In this document: positions 1-7,942 of the stretch, in pieces
Layout: the number at the start of each line of letters is the position of its first letter
Numbering within the stretch: position 1 is the first letter of the stretch
Origin: Deltaproteobacteria bacterium
GTDB taxonomy: Bacteria > Desulfobacterota > Binatia > UTPRO1
Assembly: GCA_020852955.1 (NCBI GenBank)
Contig: JADYZW010000033.1
Span: 1 to 64,000 of the forward strand
Direction of reading: 5' to 3'
DNA length: 64,000 nt
Position numbers and translations under genes: made by a program
The notes under the pieces: model-generated
What the model saw: the letters and a program-made list of their open reading frames with translations, nothing else
What the model was told of the DNA's origin: nothing
Database searches by the model: none

Positions 1-339
1 GTGCCCCCGCGCGTTGCGCAGCGTCACCACCGCCGAACCGTCCCGCACCGGCGTCAGCTCCCCGAGACTCCAGCCGTGCCCCACCACCGCCCCCGCGCTC
101 AACGGCGCCAACCACTCCCACGGCGCCACCGCCGCCTCGCCTTCGGCCTCCGGCCGCTCCGCCTCCGGCGCTGCGCTCCGCTCGAGCGCGGACGCCGGAC
201 CGCCACGGTCGCTCGCCGGACCTTCGACCGGATCACGCCGCGGCCGCGCGGCCGCCATCGCCGTCCCCGCGCCCCCCACTGCCAACGCCGCGGCTGCGCC
301 GACGGCCGCCTTGCCGATCAATTCGCGTCGTGAAAGCAT
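1..339 (-). CDS. Tat-exported protein, 5' part only
   Basis: The reading frame stays open from an ATG at 339 to the window edge (113 codons seen). The first residues, MLSRRELIGKAAVGAAAA, form a twin-arginine signal with an SRRELI motif and a long Ala/Gly-rich hydrophobic segment ending near AMA, so the protein is probably exported folded through Tat. A linker rich in Pro, Glu and Ala (about residues 33-72) precedes the start of a domain containing PWEWLAPLSAG and GHGWSLGEL, which I do not recognise. A ribosome-binding site (GAAGGGAG) lies just upstream of the ATG. The gene runs divergently from the HxsD-like locus. The function and total length cannot be told from this fragment. Confidence 0.7.
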   Translation of the reverse strand, partial: MLSRRELIGKAAVGAAAALAVGGAGTAMAAARPRRDPVEGPASDRGGPASALERSAAPEAERPEAEGEAAVAPWEWLAPLSAGAVVGHGWSLGELTPVRDGSAVVTLRNARGH

Positions 340-718
340 CGCCCGCTCCCTTCTGGAAACCTGAATCCCTCGCGCTTCCGGATTCCCACCCCGGCCCGTC
401 GCACCAACGCGCCCGCTGCGGTCGTCTCCGTAAACGACCGGATCTTCTCCGGAGGAAGAACGCTCGCGCGGGGTGTGTGCGACATGGGGGGTCACGGCAC
501 TTCTGGACGGGACCCGGTAGCATGGGCCCCGGGGCGATTGTCAAGGGAAATCGTGACGGATGTCATGAATTTCCCGGGCACCTTCGCTGGTGGAGACCGC
601 CGACGGCGCGCTCGCCCTGGACGCGGCCGTGCCCGGACCGACGACTCGCGCCCGGGTGCGACGTCGCCCGCCACACGCGGCGGCGGCGGACCGCGCGCCT
701 CCCCATCGGCGGCGGCAT
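340..718. other. Intergenic region, no gene supported
   Basis: This is non-coding space between the divergent Tat-protein gene and the first HxsD-like locus. The frames open here translate to Arg/Pro-rich strings typical of random high-GC DNA. The only structure I can support is the promoter-like element immediately downstream (719-748). Confidence 0.5.
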
Positions 719-748
719 TTGCCGCCCGGCGTGCAATTGGGTTAGATC
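719..748 (+). promoter_or_regulatory. Predicted sigma70-type promoter of HxsD locus 1
   Basis: TTGCCG (719-724), an 18-base spacer and TAGATC (743-748) lie 67 bases before the ATG at 816. The same -35 hexamer, spacer length and a one-base variant of the -10 occur before the second HxsD locus (14530-14559). This repetition is the main reason to believe the element, since each hexamer alone is a moderate match to consensus. Confidence 0.5.
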
Positions 749-815
749 CGTGCCCTTGTCGCTCGCGAGCGCCGGCTCGCCCGCCAATCGACACCCGGGG
801 AAAGGACACGCCGCG

Positions 816-1289
816 ATGATGGACGAGAAGGACGTTCGGTCGGACGGCGTGGAGTCGCGCCTCGGCGTTTCGCTCGGGAACGATCACGCGTCGTTCGATG
901 TCGATGAAGCGGTGTACCCCCTCGAAGCGATCTACGGCAGCGCGTATCTCTTTGTCGACCGGTGCTTCGTCTTCCTCTCTCGGCCGCGGCCGCAGGTCGT
1001 GACCGTTCGCTTGACGTCTCGCGGCCCCGCCACGGCGGCCGAGCTCGACGCGCTCGCGGGCGAGTTCGCGAACGAGATGCTTTCGCAGGCGGCGCGCCTG
1101 CGCCTGGCGCAAGCCACGGCCCGCATCCGCGAGTACTACACGGCCGCGGCGCTCCGAGCGGCGGCCTCGGCACCTTCGGTCGACGATCTCCTCGCCGAGC
1201 TCGACGCGGAGGATCTCGGGGACGACCCGCTCGAAATCTCGGTTTCCTGGGAAGCGAAGTACGGCGCCAAGGGCACCGAGCCGAAGTAG
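816..1289 (+). CDS. HxsD-like protein, long type (locus 1)
   Basis: A 157-aa protein. Residues of about 25-85 carry the pattern VYPLEAIYGSAYLFVDR, then an alternating beta-strand and a helix with EFANEML. This matches the 152-aa product at 14678 (LYPRDVLYAAAYVFLDR, EFENELL) and the second N-terminal domain of the fusion protein at 45586. The C-terminus DDPLEI...KGTE is also shared with the 14678 product. The YP...Y.AAY.F.DR core resembles HxsD, the small partner of the HxsB/HxsC radical SAM maturases of the His-Xaa-Ser system, but is longer. AAAGGA sits 9 bases before the first of two adjacent ATGs. It probably binds or presents a substrate to the maturases; that role is inferred. Confidence 0.75.
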   Translation: MMDEKDVRSDGVESRLGVSLGNDHASFDVDEAVYPLEAIYGSAYLFVDRCFVFLSRPRPQVVTVRLTSRGPATAAELDALAGEFANEMLSQAARLRLAQATARIREYYTAAALRAAASAPSVDDLLAELDAEDLGDDPLEISVSWEAKYGAKGTEPK

Positions 1290-1303
1290 GATCCCCGTCC
1301 CGG

Positions 1304-1546
1304 ATGCGCCGGATCGCTTTCGATCGATCGCTGTACGCTCCCGATGCCGTCGAGGCGGCGGCCCTGGCGTACGCGGAGTACGCCGACATCACGCTCGAAC
1401 GCGCGGACGACGCGATGGTGGCCGTCGTCGGAGCCGTCCGTGGCGGCGACCGCGAAACCATCGAGCGCTCGTTCTGCAACCTCGTCTTGCAAGAGACCGT
1501 CGTGCGAATGCGGCGAGCGCCCGCCCCGGAAGAGGAGCGCGCGTAG
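1304..1546 (+). CDS. HxsD-like protein, short type (locus 1)
   Basis: An 80-aa protein starting 14 bases after the preceding stop. Its layout (LYAPDAVEAAALAYAEYA, a beta-strand, then a helix with SFCNLVL) matches the 81-aa product at 15133 (LYPEAAIAEAATTFEGLA, EFCNFAL) and residues 1-72 of the fusion at 45586. It is a shorter, diverged version of the same fold as its upstream neighbour, so the two probably form a heteromeric pair. It stops directly before the HxsB-like gene. Its function beyond a likely accessory role to a radical SAM protein is unknown. Confidence 0.7.
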   Translation: MRRIAFDRSLYAPDAVEAAALAYAEYADITLERADDAMVAVVGAVRGGDRETIERSFCNLVLQETVVRMRRAPAPEEERA

Positions 1547-2977
1547 ATGCCGGCCGACGCGCCATCGCTGGACCATCTCGGGTTCTTCCGCTTCGGACGG
1601 GTGGCCGGCAAGGTCCTGATCACGACGGACGGAGGCGCCTGGGCCTTCCTGAGCGAGCCGGAGCTCGCTCAACTTCTGGCGGGAGACGTCGCGGCGGGCC
1701 ACCCGCGGTTCGCCGAGCTCCAACGCGGCGGGTTTCTCCGCGCCGGCCTCGACCTCGACGCGCTGGCGAAGAAGCTCGCGCGGCGTATCGGCCACGTCGC
1801 CCGCGGCCCCGAGCGCCACGTCGTGACGATCAGCCGCCGCACCGGCGGCAAGGACGTCGGCCTGGATCGCGGGACGGCCGAGCGGATCGTCGACGTCGCG
1901 TTCCAGAGCAGATCCCCGTCGGTATCGTTCGAGATCCGGGCGGACGGCGGCGAGCCGCTGCTCGACATCGAGGCCGTCCGACATCTCGTGGACTTCGCGC
2001 GGGGATCGAGCGCGCGCACGGCCGGGAAGACACTCGCCTTCACCCTCGTCAGCAACCTCAGCGCCATGACGACGGAGACGGCCGAGTGGTTGATCGCCAA
2101 CGAGGTCGCCGTCCGGACGTGGCTCGACGGACCCGCCGAGATCCACGACTGGAACCGGACGTACACGATGGCGGGGGCGCACGCGGACGTCGTCGGGTGG
2201 ATCGAGTGGTTCGACCGCCGGTATCGCGACCTCGGCATGGACCCGGAGGTCCGCCACGTCGACGCGAGCATGACGACGACGCGGCGGACGCTCGCGGCAT
2301 GGCGCGAGGTGGTCGACGAGTACGTGGCGCGGGGTCTGCGGTCGATCGAGCTGCGGCCGCTCGGCCCGCTCGGCTTCGACGCCGACGCCTGGGAGGCTAT
2401 CGGATACGGCGCCGAGGAGTACCTCGCGTTCTACGCTCGCGCGCTCGACTACGTGGTGGAGCGCAATCGCCGCGGAGCGCGGCTCGCCGAGCGAACGGCG
2501 GCGGGGTTCCTGACCAGCATCCTGGCCTCCGGCGACTCCGCGCGGCGGGAGATCCTGTCCCCGTGCTCGGCCGGAACGAACGAACTCGCCTACGACGTCG
2601 ACGGCCGGGTCTTCCCGGGCGAGGAGGCGCGGCGGGTGGACGCCTCCGGGGATCCCATCTTCGCGCTCGGGAACGTGCGGAAGCTGGCCCTCGCCGACAT
2701 CGTCCGGCATCCGACGGTGCGGGCGCTCGCGGCGGCATCGCTCCTCGACGCGCAGCCGATGTGCGCGGACTGCTGGAACAAGCCGTTCTGCGGCATCTCT
2801 CCGGTATCGACCTACGTCTGCGCCGGCGATCTCTTCGGGCAGCGCCCGCGGACGCTCGAGTGCAAGGAGCACATGGCGGTGTCGCGCGCCCTGTTCGCGC
2901 TCCTGGCGAACGAGAGCGACCGCGACACGCGGCGGATCCTCGAGGACTGGACGACCGGCAGCGGCCGCCTGCGTTAG
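1547..2977 (+). CDS. HxsB-like radical SAM/SPASM protein lacking the SAM-cluster cysteines
   Basis: A 476-aa homologue of the intact HxsB at 15371: same N-terminal domain with FGRVAGKVLITTD, same GGEP loop (residues 134-137), same central segment with LDGPAEIH and YxxFYARALDYV, and same SPASM cysteines (C340, C406-x2-C409-x5-C415, C439). Where HxsB has CNLVCQYC, this protein reads HVVTISRRTGGKD (residues 91-103) with no cysteine, so it cannot hold the SAM-cleaving [4Fe-4S] cluster. The frame is open throughout and the auxiliary residues are kept, which argues against simple decay. It may be a scaffold, an allosteric partner of another radical SAM protein, or an electron carrier through its auxiliary clusters. 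The start follows GAGGAG; the preceding stop abuts the ATG. Confidence 0.8.
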   Translation: MPADAPSLDHLGFFRFGRVAGKVLITTDGGAWAFLSEPELAQLLAGDVAAGHPRFAELQRGGFLRAGLDLDALAKKLARRIGHVARGPERHVVTISRRTGGKDVGLDRGTAERIVDVAFQSRSPSVSFEIRADGGEPLLDIEAVRHLVDFARGSSARTAGKTLAFTLVSNLSAMTTETAEWLIANEVAVRTWLDGPAEIHDWNRTYTMAGAHADVVGWIEWFDRRYRDLGMDPEVRHVDASMTTTRRTLAAWREVVDEYVARGLRSIELRPLGPLGFDADAWEAIGYGAEEYLAFYARALDYVVERNRRGARLAERTAAGFLTSILASGDSARREILSPCSAGTNELAYDVDGRVFPGEEARRVDASGDPIFALGNVRKLALADIVRHPTVRALAAASLLDAQPMCADCWNKPFCGISPVSTYVCAGDLFGQRPRTLECKEHMAVSRALFALLANESDRDTRRILEDWTTGSGRLR

Positions 2978-3266
2978 ACATCGACCAGGCATTCGTGCGC
3001 TTCGTCGTCCGCTCGGCACCTCCGCGCGGACGTGCCCCGTAGCCGGAACCTCTCCGGAGCGTCTACCGGACAGAGGTTCCCTGGCGCGCGAGACGATGTC
3101 GCCCCCCGACCGGAGCCGAACGTCGGTCGGAAAAATCCTGGCAAGCCAGCGTCCCGATATGGTAGCCGTCCCCGACGGAACGGACGTCGCCAACGTGAAC
3201 ACCCCCCTCCACTGTCCGACGCCGTCGAAGGACGCGCACGCGCGGAAGGATCTTCCCGCCCCTTCG

Positions 3267-5039
3267 ATGCGCGCCCTCGACCTTCGACTCGCTCTGGTGC
3301 GCGGGCCAGCGCGGCTGCCGCTGCGCCGGAACCAGGCGGAGGCGTCGGACGAGATCGGCGGGAGCGACGTCCTGCGGACCGCGCGCGCCGCCGCCGGCCG
3401 GTCCGGAGCGTTCCTGGTCGGGGGCGGAGATCCGCTCCAACGCGCGGACCTGCCCACGCTCCTCCACGAGCTCTCCGCGCTGCGCCCCGCGCATCTCGGG
3501 CTCTGCGTCCCAGGCGCCGGCCTGACGAGCGCGGTCGTCGGCCAGTTGCGGTCCGCAGGCCTGCAACGGCTGCGCGTACCGTTTCATTCCGCGCGTCGAG
3601 ACGCGCACGACTGGCTCGTGGGGCAGCCGGGCGCGCTCCGGGAAGCGTTGCGCGCGATCCGCACCTCCGTCGAGGCCGGCATGCCGGTCGAGGCCGAGGT
3701 CGCCGTGACGCGGCCGACGATGCCGCACCTCGCGGAGACGATCGACGTCCTCACGCGCGCGGGCGTCCGCGCGATCTCGCTCCGGCGCCTGACGGCGTTC
3801 GACGTCGAGGCGGCCGAGTTCGTCCTGCTCTCGCCGCGGCTGTCCCTGCTCGCCGGCGATCTCGAGCGCGCAGCGGCGATCGCGCTCCAGCGACGCGTCC
3901 GGGTCGTGCTCCGCGATTTTCCGATCTGCGCCGCGCCGCGCCTCGCGCGCCTCTTCGCGCGCACCGACGCCGAAGCGTGGGTGACGGCGGACGGCGCGAG
4001 CACGGCCCGGACGGAGGCCGCGCCCGGATGCCCGGACTGTCCCGGTGCGCCGCGCTGCGCGGGAGCGCCGGCGGACTACGTGACGCGCTTCGGCTGGGAA
4101 GAGCTCGCCGATCCGGCGCCGATCGCCGTGCGCGTTGGGGAGACCGTCGCCGCGCAGCAGGGCGTCCCGGCATCGGGAACGATGGTCCTCGCTTGGCGGG
4201 GACCGCGCCGCGTGCGATGCGACGCGTGCGCCGATGGGACCGGCGATCATGCGTCGGCGGTGCCGGAGTCGACGCGCGTGACGCGCGCGCGCCTGGTGGA
4301 GGCCGCGCGCTTCCGGCCGGCGGTGCTGCGGCTGGTTGGCGCCGAACTCCTCGCCCATCCGAATGCGGCGTCCCTGCTCTTCGATGCGGTGCGTCTCTTC
4401 CCGCACGTCGAGTGCGCCGGCGAGGGCAGCGCCGTCGTCAAGTGGACCGACGTCGAGCTGCGGCGCCTCAAGGAGCTGCGCCGTATCGACCTGGCGCTCT
4501 ACGGACCCGACGCGGCGAGCCACGACGCCCACTGCGGAATCGCCGGCTCTTTCGTCGCGACGCTGCGCGGGATCGAGCGTCTGCACGCGCAGACGTCGAT
4601 CGCGGTCGGCGTCTATGCAATCGTCCATGACGCCCGCGTGCTCCCCCGGTTCGTCGATGCGTGGAATCGCGGCGAGTTGCCGGGAACGCCGCGCTTTCGC
4701 CTGGCGGCAGACGGATCGTCTCTCGACGACGCCGTCGCCTGCGCGCGCCGCCTGCCGGCGGGCGGCGCGCGATCGGCGTTGCTGGCGGTGCTGCCGCGCT
4801 GTCTCTGCGAGGAGGCGGGCCTCGGCCTCGACGATGCCGTCCTCGAGCGAACGGCGGACGAGCCCTTCAGCGTCGCGTTCGGTCGACGCGTCGGACCCAC
4901 CCGGTCCGGCTCGGATCCGGTCGGCGCGTTCGCGGGCTGCGGCGACGACGGAAACGCATGCACCGTGACCGGCTGCCCCGGCACGGCAATCGGATGGCGA
5001 CGCGACGCGAGGTCGGAACGATGGATGCAGGACAGTTGA
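3267..5039 (+). CDS. Tandem radical SAM-like protein, both catalytic motifs lost
   Basis: About 590 aa with two radical SAM-like halves. In half 1 the GGEP loop has become GGGDP and no CxxxCxxC is present, but the C-x2-C-x5-C motif typical of SPASM/twitch auxiliary clusters is kept (C255, C258, C264, followed by Y..RFGWEEL). Half 2 begins with RVRCDAC in place of a full motif and ends with a Cys-rich tail (CGDDGNACTVTGCPG). The layout parallels the intact tandem enzyme at 22317, so this looks like a second catalytically silent relative in the operon. The start is uncertain: in-frame ATGs occur at 3096, 3159 and 3267, none with a good ribosome-binding site, and residues before 3267 do not look conserved. 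It overlaps the next gene. Confidence 0.6.
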   Translation: MRALDLRLALVRGPARLPLRRNQAEASDEIGGSDVLRTARAAAGRSGAFLVGGGDPLQRADLPTLLHELSALRPAHLGLCVPGAGLTSAVVGQLRSAGLQRLRVPFHSARRDAHDWLVGQPGALREALRAIRTSVEAGMPVEAEVAVTRPTMPHLAETIDVLTRAGVRAISLRRLTAFDVEAAEFVLLSPRLSLLAGDLERAAAIALQRRVRVVLRDFPICAAPRLARLFARTDAEAWVTADGASTARTEAAPGCPDCPGAPRCAGAPADYVTRFGWEELADPAPIAVRVGETVAAQQGVPASGTMVLAWRGPRRVRCDACADGTGDHASAVPESTRVTRARLVEAARFRPAVLRLVGAELLAHPNAASLLFDAVRLFPHVECAGEGSAVVKWTDVELRRLKELRRIDLALYGPDAASHDAHCGIAGSFVATLRGIERLHAQTSIAVGVYAIVHDARVLPRFVDAWNRGELPGTPRFRLAADGSSLDDAVACARRLPAGGARSALLAVLPRCLCEEAGLGLDDAVLERTADEPFSVAFGRRVGPTRSGSDPVGAFAGCGDDGNACTVTGCPGTAIGWRRDARSERWMQDS

Positions 5040-6895
5040 CGGAACGGATGTTGGTCCGCGAGCAGGCGGCCAACGTCCGGAAACACTGGGTGCGGCTCGT
5101 CACGGCGTGCAACAGTCGATGCGTGTTCTGCCTCGACACGGACACGCCGCGGAACGTGTACCTGCTCGAGGCCGACGTTCGGAAGGAGCTGGAGCGCGGC
5201 CGGGAGGAGCTGCGGGCCGACAAGGTCATCCTGTCCGGAGGCGAGGGCTCGATCCACCCGAAGTTCATCGACTTCGTCCGCTATGCGCGCGAGATCGGGT
5301 ACGACCGGGTGCAGACGGTCACCAACGGCTACATGTTCGCGAAGCGCGACTTCTACCTCGAGGCCGTCGAGGCCGGGCTCGGCGAGATCACCTTCAGCCT
5401 GCACGGGCACACGCCCGAGCTGCACGATCGCCTCACGGGCGTGGAAGGCGCCTACCGTCGGCTGATGAAAGGCATGGTGCGGGCCGTGCGCGACGGGCGC
5501 GTCATCGTCAACGTCGACGTCTGCATCAACAAACAGAACGTGGCCTACATCGATCAGATCGTCGCGCTCTGCCTCTCGGTGGGCGTCAACGAGTTCGATC
5601 TCCTCCACGTCATCCCGCAGGGCGCGGCCTTCGAGCACCGCGACGACCTCTTCTACGATCCCGTCGAGCACCTGCCCCGCCTTCAGAAAGTCTTCCGCCT
5701 GAACCGTCATCCGAACGTCGTGGTGTGGACGAACCGCTTCCCGGTCGAGTTCCTCGAGGGCCTGGAAGACCTGATCCAGGATCCCCACAAGATGCTCGAC
5801 GAGGTGAACGGCCGCCGCTTCCAGGTGCGGCGCTACCTCGACGAAGGCACGCCGCTCGAATGCCGGCAACGGGAGCGCTGCGTGCACTGCTTCATCGAGC
5901 CGTTCTGCACCACCGCCGATCGCGTGATCGCGCGCCAGAACGACGCGAGCTGGAACGTCTGGTGGATCGGCGCGGCCGACCGCACGGAGCGCCTGCCTTC
6001 GGCGCGCGAGCTGCCGTTCGGCTGCGGCGCCGTCGGCGTCGACGTCGACGATCTGCCGGACGTGGAGGTGCTCGACGTGCCGTCCGACGTCGGCCTCTAC
6101 ATCCGCCCGGCGCGCGTGTCCCGTTTCGTCGATCGCACGCGCCTGCGCCACCGCTCCCTGCTCGCGCTCCGCGAACCGGAGCATCTCGACGTCGTGCTCG
6201 GCGGGGCGCCGCTGCAGGCGGGCATCGAGGTCGAGGTGGAGCTGAACCGGCGCACGGCTCCCTGGCTGCTCGCGCAGCGCGAGCGCGTGCGAACGCACCT
6301 CGACGTCGTTCGCCTGCACCAACCGAGCCACGAGTTCCTGAAAGACGCGGTCGCCAACGACGTCCGCGACCTGAAGGGCTTCTTCACCGAGCTCGCGCTC
6401 CCCATACGGACGAGTGGCCTCGTCGCGTGCCTCGCCCCGGGCTCGCGGCTGGCCGAGGCGCCCACGATCCTCGAGAAGAAGCTGTTCGACCCGGCGACCG
6501 GCCGCCTGGCGATCCGCGAGCTCGCGCGCACGCACGTCGTGCACGGGTACCTCGCCAAGTCGCTCCGGTGCCGCGACTGCGTCGTGAGCGCGCGCTGCGA
6601 GGGCGCGCACATCAACTTCCTCCGCGACCAGGGCTTCGCCGAGCTCCAGCCGCTGCGCAACGGCGCGTGGGCGGAAAGCGCGGCGGCGCAGTTGCTCGCG
6701 CTCCGACCGGCGCCGCTGCCGCGCGTCCGCGACGGCCAGCCGCTGCAACCGGTCGCGCCGAGCCTGCCGGGATTCGCGCCGCCGCACACGGCGCCGGTCG
6801 AGCCGCTGATCGAGTTCGCCCAGAAGAAACGCGAAGCGCGCGAGCGCGCCCGCCAGGAAGCCGCGCAGCGCCGCCAAGTGTCCCTCGAAGGCTGA
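5021..6895 (+). CDS. Radical SAM protein with two SPASM-like cysteine clusters
   Basis: 624 aa. The N-terminal radical SAM domain has CNSRCVFC (C30, C34, C37), SGGEG in place of GGEP, and FSLHGH, a signature of the HxsC-like clade of radical SAM enzymes seen repeatedly here. A first auxiliary motif lies at C281...C287-x2-C290-x5-C296. A second half of about 300 residues has no CxxxCxxC but ends in another auxiliary motif (C517-x2-C520-x5-C526, then EGAHINFLRDQGFAEL), suggesting an eroded duplicated unit. The Lys/Arg/Gln-rich tail may be disordered. The ATG at 5021 overlaps the upstream gene by 19 bases; an ATG at 5048 is possible. It probably modifies a peptide or protein substrate; the reaction is unknown. 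Confidence 0.8.
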   Translation: MDAGQLTERMLVREQAANVRKHWVRLVTACNSRCVFCLDTDTPRNVYLLEADVRKELERGREELRADKVILSGGEGSIHPKFIDFVRYAREIGYDRVQTVTNGYMFAKRDFYLEAVEAGLGEITFSLHGHTPELHDRLTGVEGAYRRLMKGMVRAVRDGRVIVNVDVCINKQNVAYIDQIVALCLSVGVNEFDLLHVIPQGAAFEHRDDLFYDPVEHLPRLQKVFRLNRHPNVVVWTNRFPVEFLEGLEDLIQDPHKMLDEVNGRRFQVRRYLDEGTPLECRQRERCVHCFIEPFCTTADRVIARQNDASWNVWWIGAADRTERLPSARELPFGCGAVGVDVDDLPDVEVLDVPSDVGLYIRPARVSRFVDRTRLRHRSLLALREPEHLDVVLGGAPLQAGIEVEVELNRRTAPWLLAQRERVRTHLDVVRLHQPSHEFLKDAVANDVRDLKGFFTELALPIRTSGLVACLAPGSRLAEAPTILEKKLFDPATGRLAIRELARTHVVHGYLAKSLRCRDCVVSARCEGAHINFLRDQGFAELQPLRNGAWAESAAAQLLALRPAPLPRVRDGQPLQPVAPSLPGFAPPHTAPVEPLIEFAQKKREARERARQEAAQRRQVSLEG

Positions 6896-6900
6896 TCCTG

Positions 6901-7938
6901 ATGGCGAACCTCGGCTACCTCCAGCTTACCCGCAACTGCTACCAGAAGTGCCACTTCTGCAGTAATCCCCCGACCGGCGTGCATCTCGACGTGCCCGAGA
7001 TGCAGCGCAACATCGATATGCTCGTCGAGATGGGCTACGACGGCGTCATCCTGACGGGCGGCGAGCCCAGCACCTCCGAGCTGTTGCTCCCGGCGCTCGC
7101 GTACGCGCGCGAGCGGAAGCTCTTCAGCCGCATGATCACCAACGGCCAGCGGCTCGCCGACAAGGACTTCTTCAGGCGCTGCGTCGACGCCGGCCTGACA
7201 CACATCCACGTCTCGCTGCACAGCTACCGACGCGAGGTCCACGACTTCATCACGCAGTATCGCGGCGCCTGGGACGTACTCGTACGCTGCCTCGAGCACG
7301 TCCCCGCGATGGGCATCACCTCCGACATCAACACCGTCATCAACGTCTGGAACGCCGACCACTTGCACGAGAACGTGCGCTGGATCTGCGAGAATTTCCC
7401 GTTCATCCGCCATTTCGTCTGGAACAACATGGACCCCGACGGCAACCGCGCCGAGGAGCATCCCGACTGCATCCCGCGCCACTACGAGTTCCAGGTGTCG
7501 CTCGAGAAGGCGATGGACTACCTCGCGAGCACCGGCCGGAGCTTTCGCGCCGAGCGGGTGCCGCTCTGCTACATGCGGCGCTACGCGTGGGCGTCGACGG
7601 AAGCGCGCAAGATCATCAAGGAGGAGGAGCGCTGCATCCGCTTCCTCGACTACAAGGGCTTCATCCACCAGAAGGAGTTCCTTCACGGGAAGAGCGACAC
7701 CTGCGACGCCTGCCGCTTCGACCCGATCTGCGCGGGAATGTTCTCGATGGCGAAGAGCTACGACGAGCGCGAGCTCTCGCCGATCTTCGACGATCCCGCG
7801 CCGGTGATCGAGCAGGTGCTGAAGCACGAGCCGTCGCCGGAGCTCATGGCGCGGCTCATGGCGCGACGCGGACGGCGCTCGCTCACCGAGCAGCCCTCCC
7901 TAGAACGCCGGCAGCACGCCATGGAGCGGCCCCTGTAG
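6901..7938 (+). CDS. Radical SAM/SPASM-like protein
   Basis: 345 aa, starting 5 bases after the previous stop, with GAAGG in the upstream gene as ribosome-binding site. CYQKCHFC (C13, C17, C20) supplies the SAM cluster, TGGEP is at residues 52-56, and HVSLHSY corresponds to the SLHGx strand of its neighbours. The C-terminal half holds CDACRFDPICAG, the C-x2-C-x5-C auxiliary-cluster motif. The Pro-containing SNPPTG segment after the third Cys recalls the CSQPP of HxsC, so HxsC-type maturation of a peptide is a reasonable but unproven guess. It is part of the continuous plus-strand operon 816-11241. Confidence 0.82.
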   Translation: MANLGYLQLTRNCYQKCHFCSNPPTGVHLDVPEMQRNIDMLVEMGYDGVILTGGEPSTSELLLPALAYARERKLFSRMITNGQRLADKDFFRRCVDAGLTHIHVSLHSYRREVHDFITQYRGAWDVLVRCLEHVPAMGITSDINTVINVWNADHLHENVRWICENFPFIRHFVWNNMDPDGNRAEEHPDCIPRHYEFQVSLEKAMDYLASTGRSFRAERVPLCYMRRYAWASTEARKIIKEEERCIRFLDYKGFIHQKEFLHGKSDTCDACRFDPICAGMFSMAKSYDERELSPIFDDPAPVIEQVLKHEPSPELMARLMARRGRRSLTEQPSLERRQHAMERPL

Positions 7939-7942
7939 CGCG

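Noticed and set aside
553..819. Open frame with GTG start and a GGGA ribosome-binding-like site before HxsD locus 1
   Set aside because: The product is almost only Arg, Pro, Gly and Ala, contains the promoter-like element, and overlaps the HxsD start; typical random high-GC frame.
1136..3457. Long minus-strand frame opposite locus 1
   Set aside because: Antisense shadow of the HxsD/HxsB genes with Arg/Gly-rich composition and no family features.
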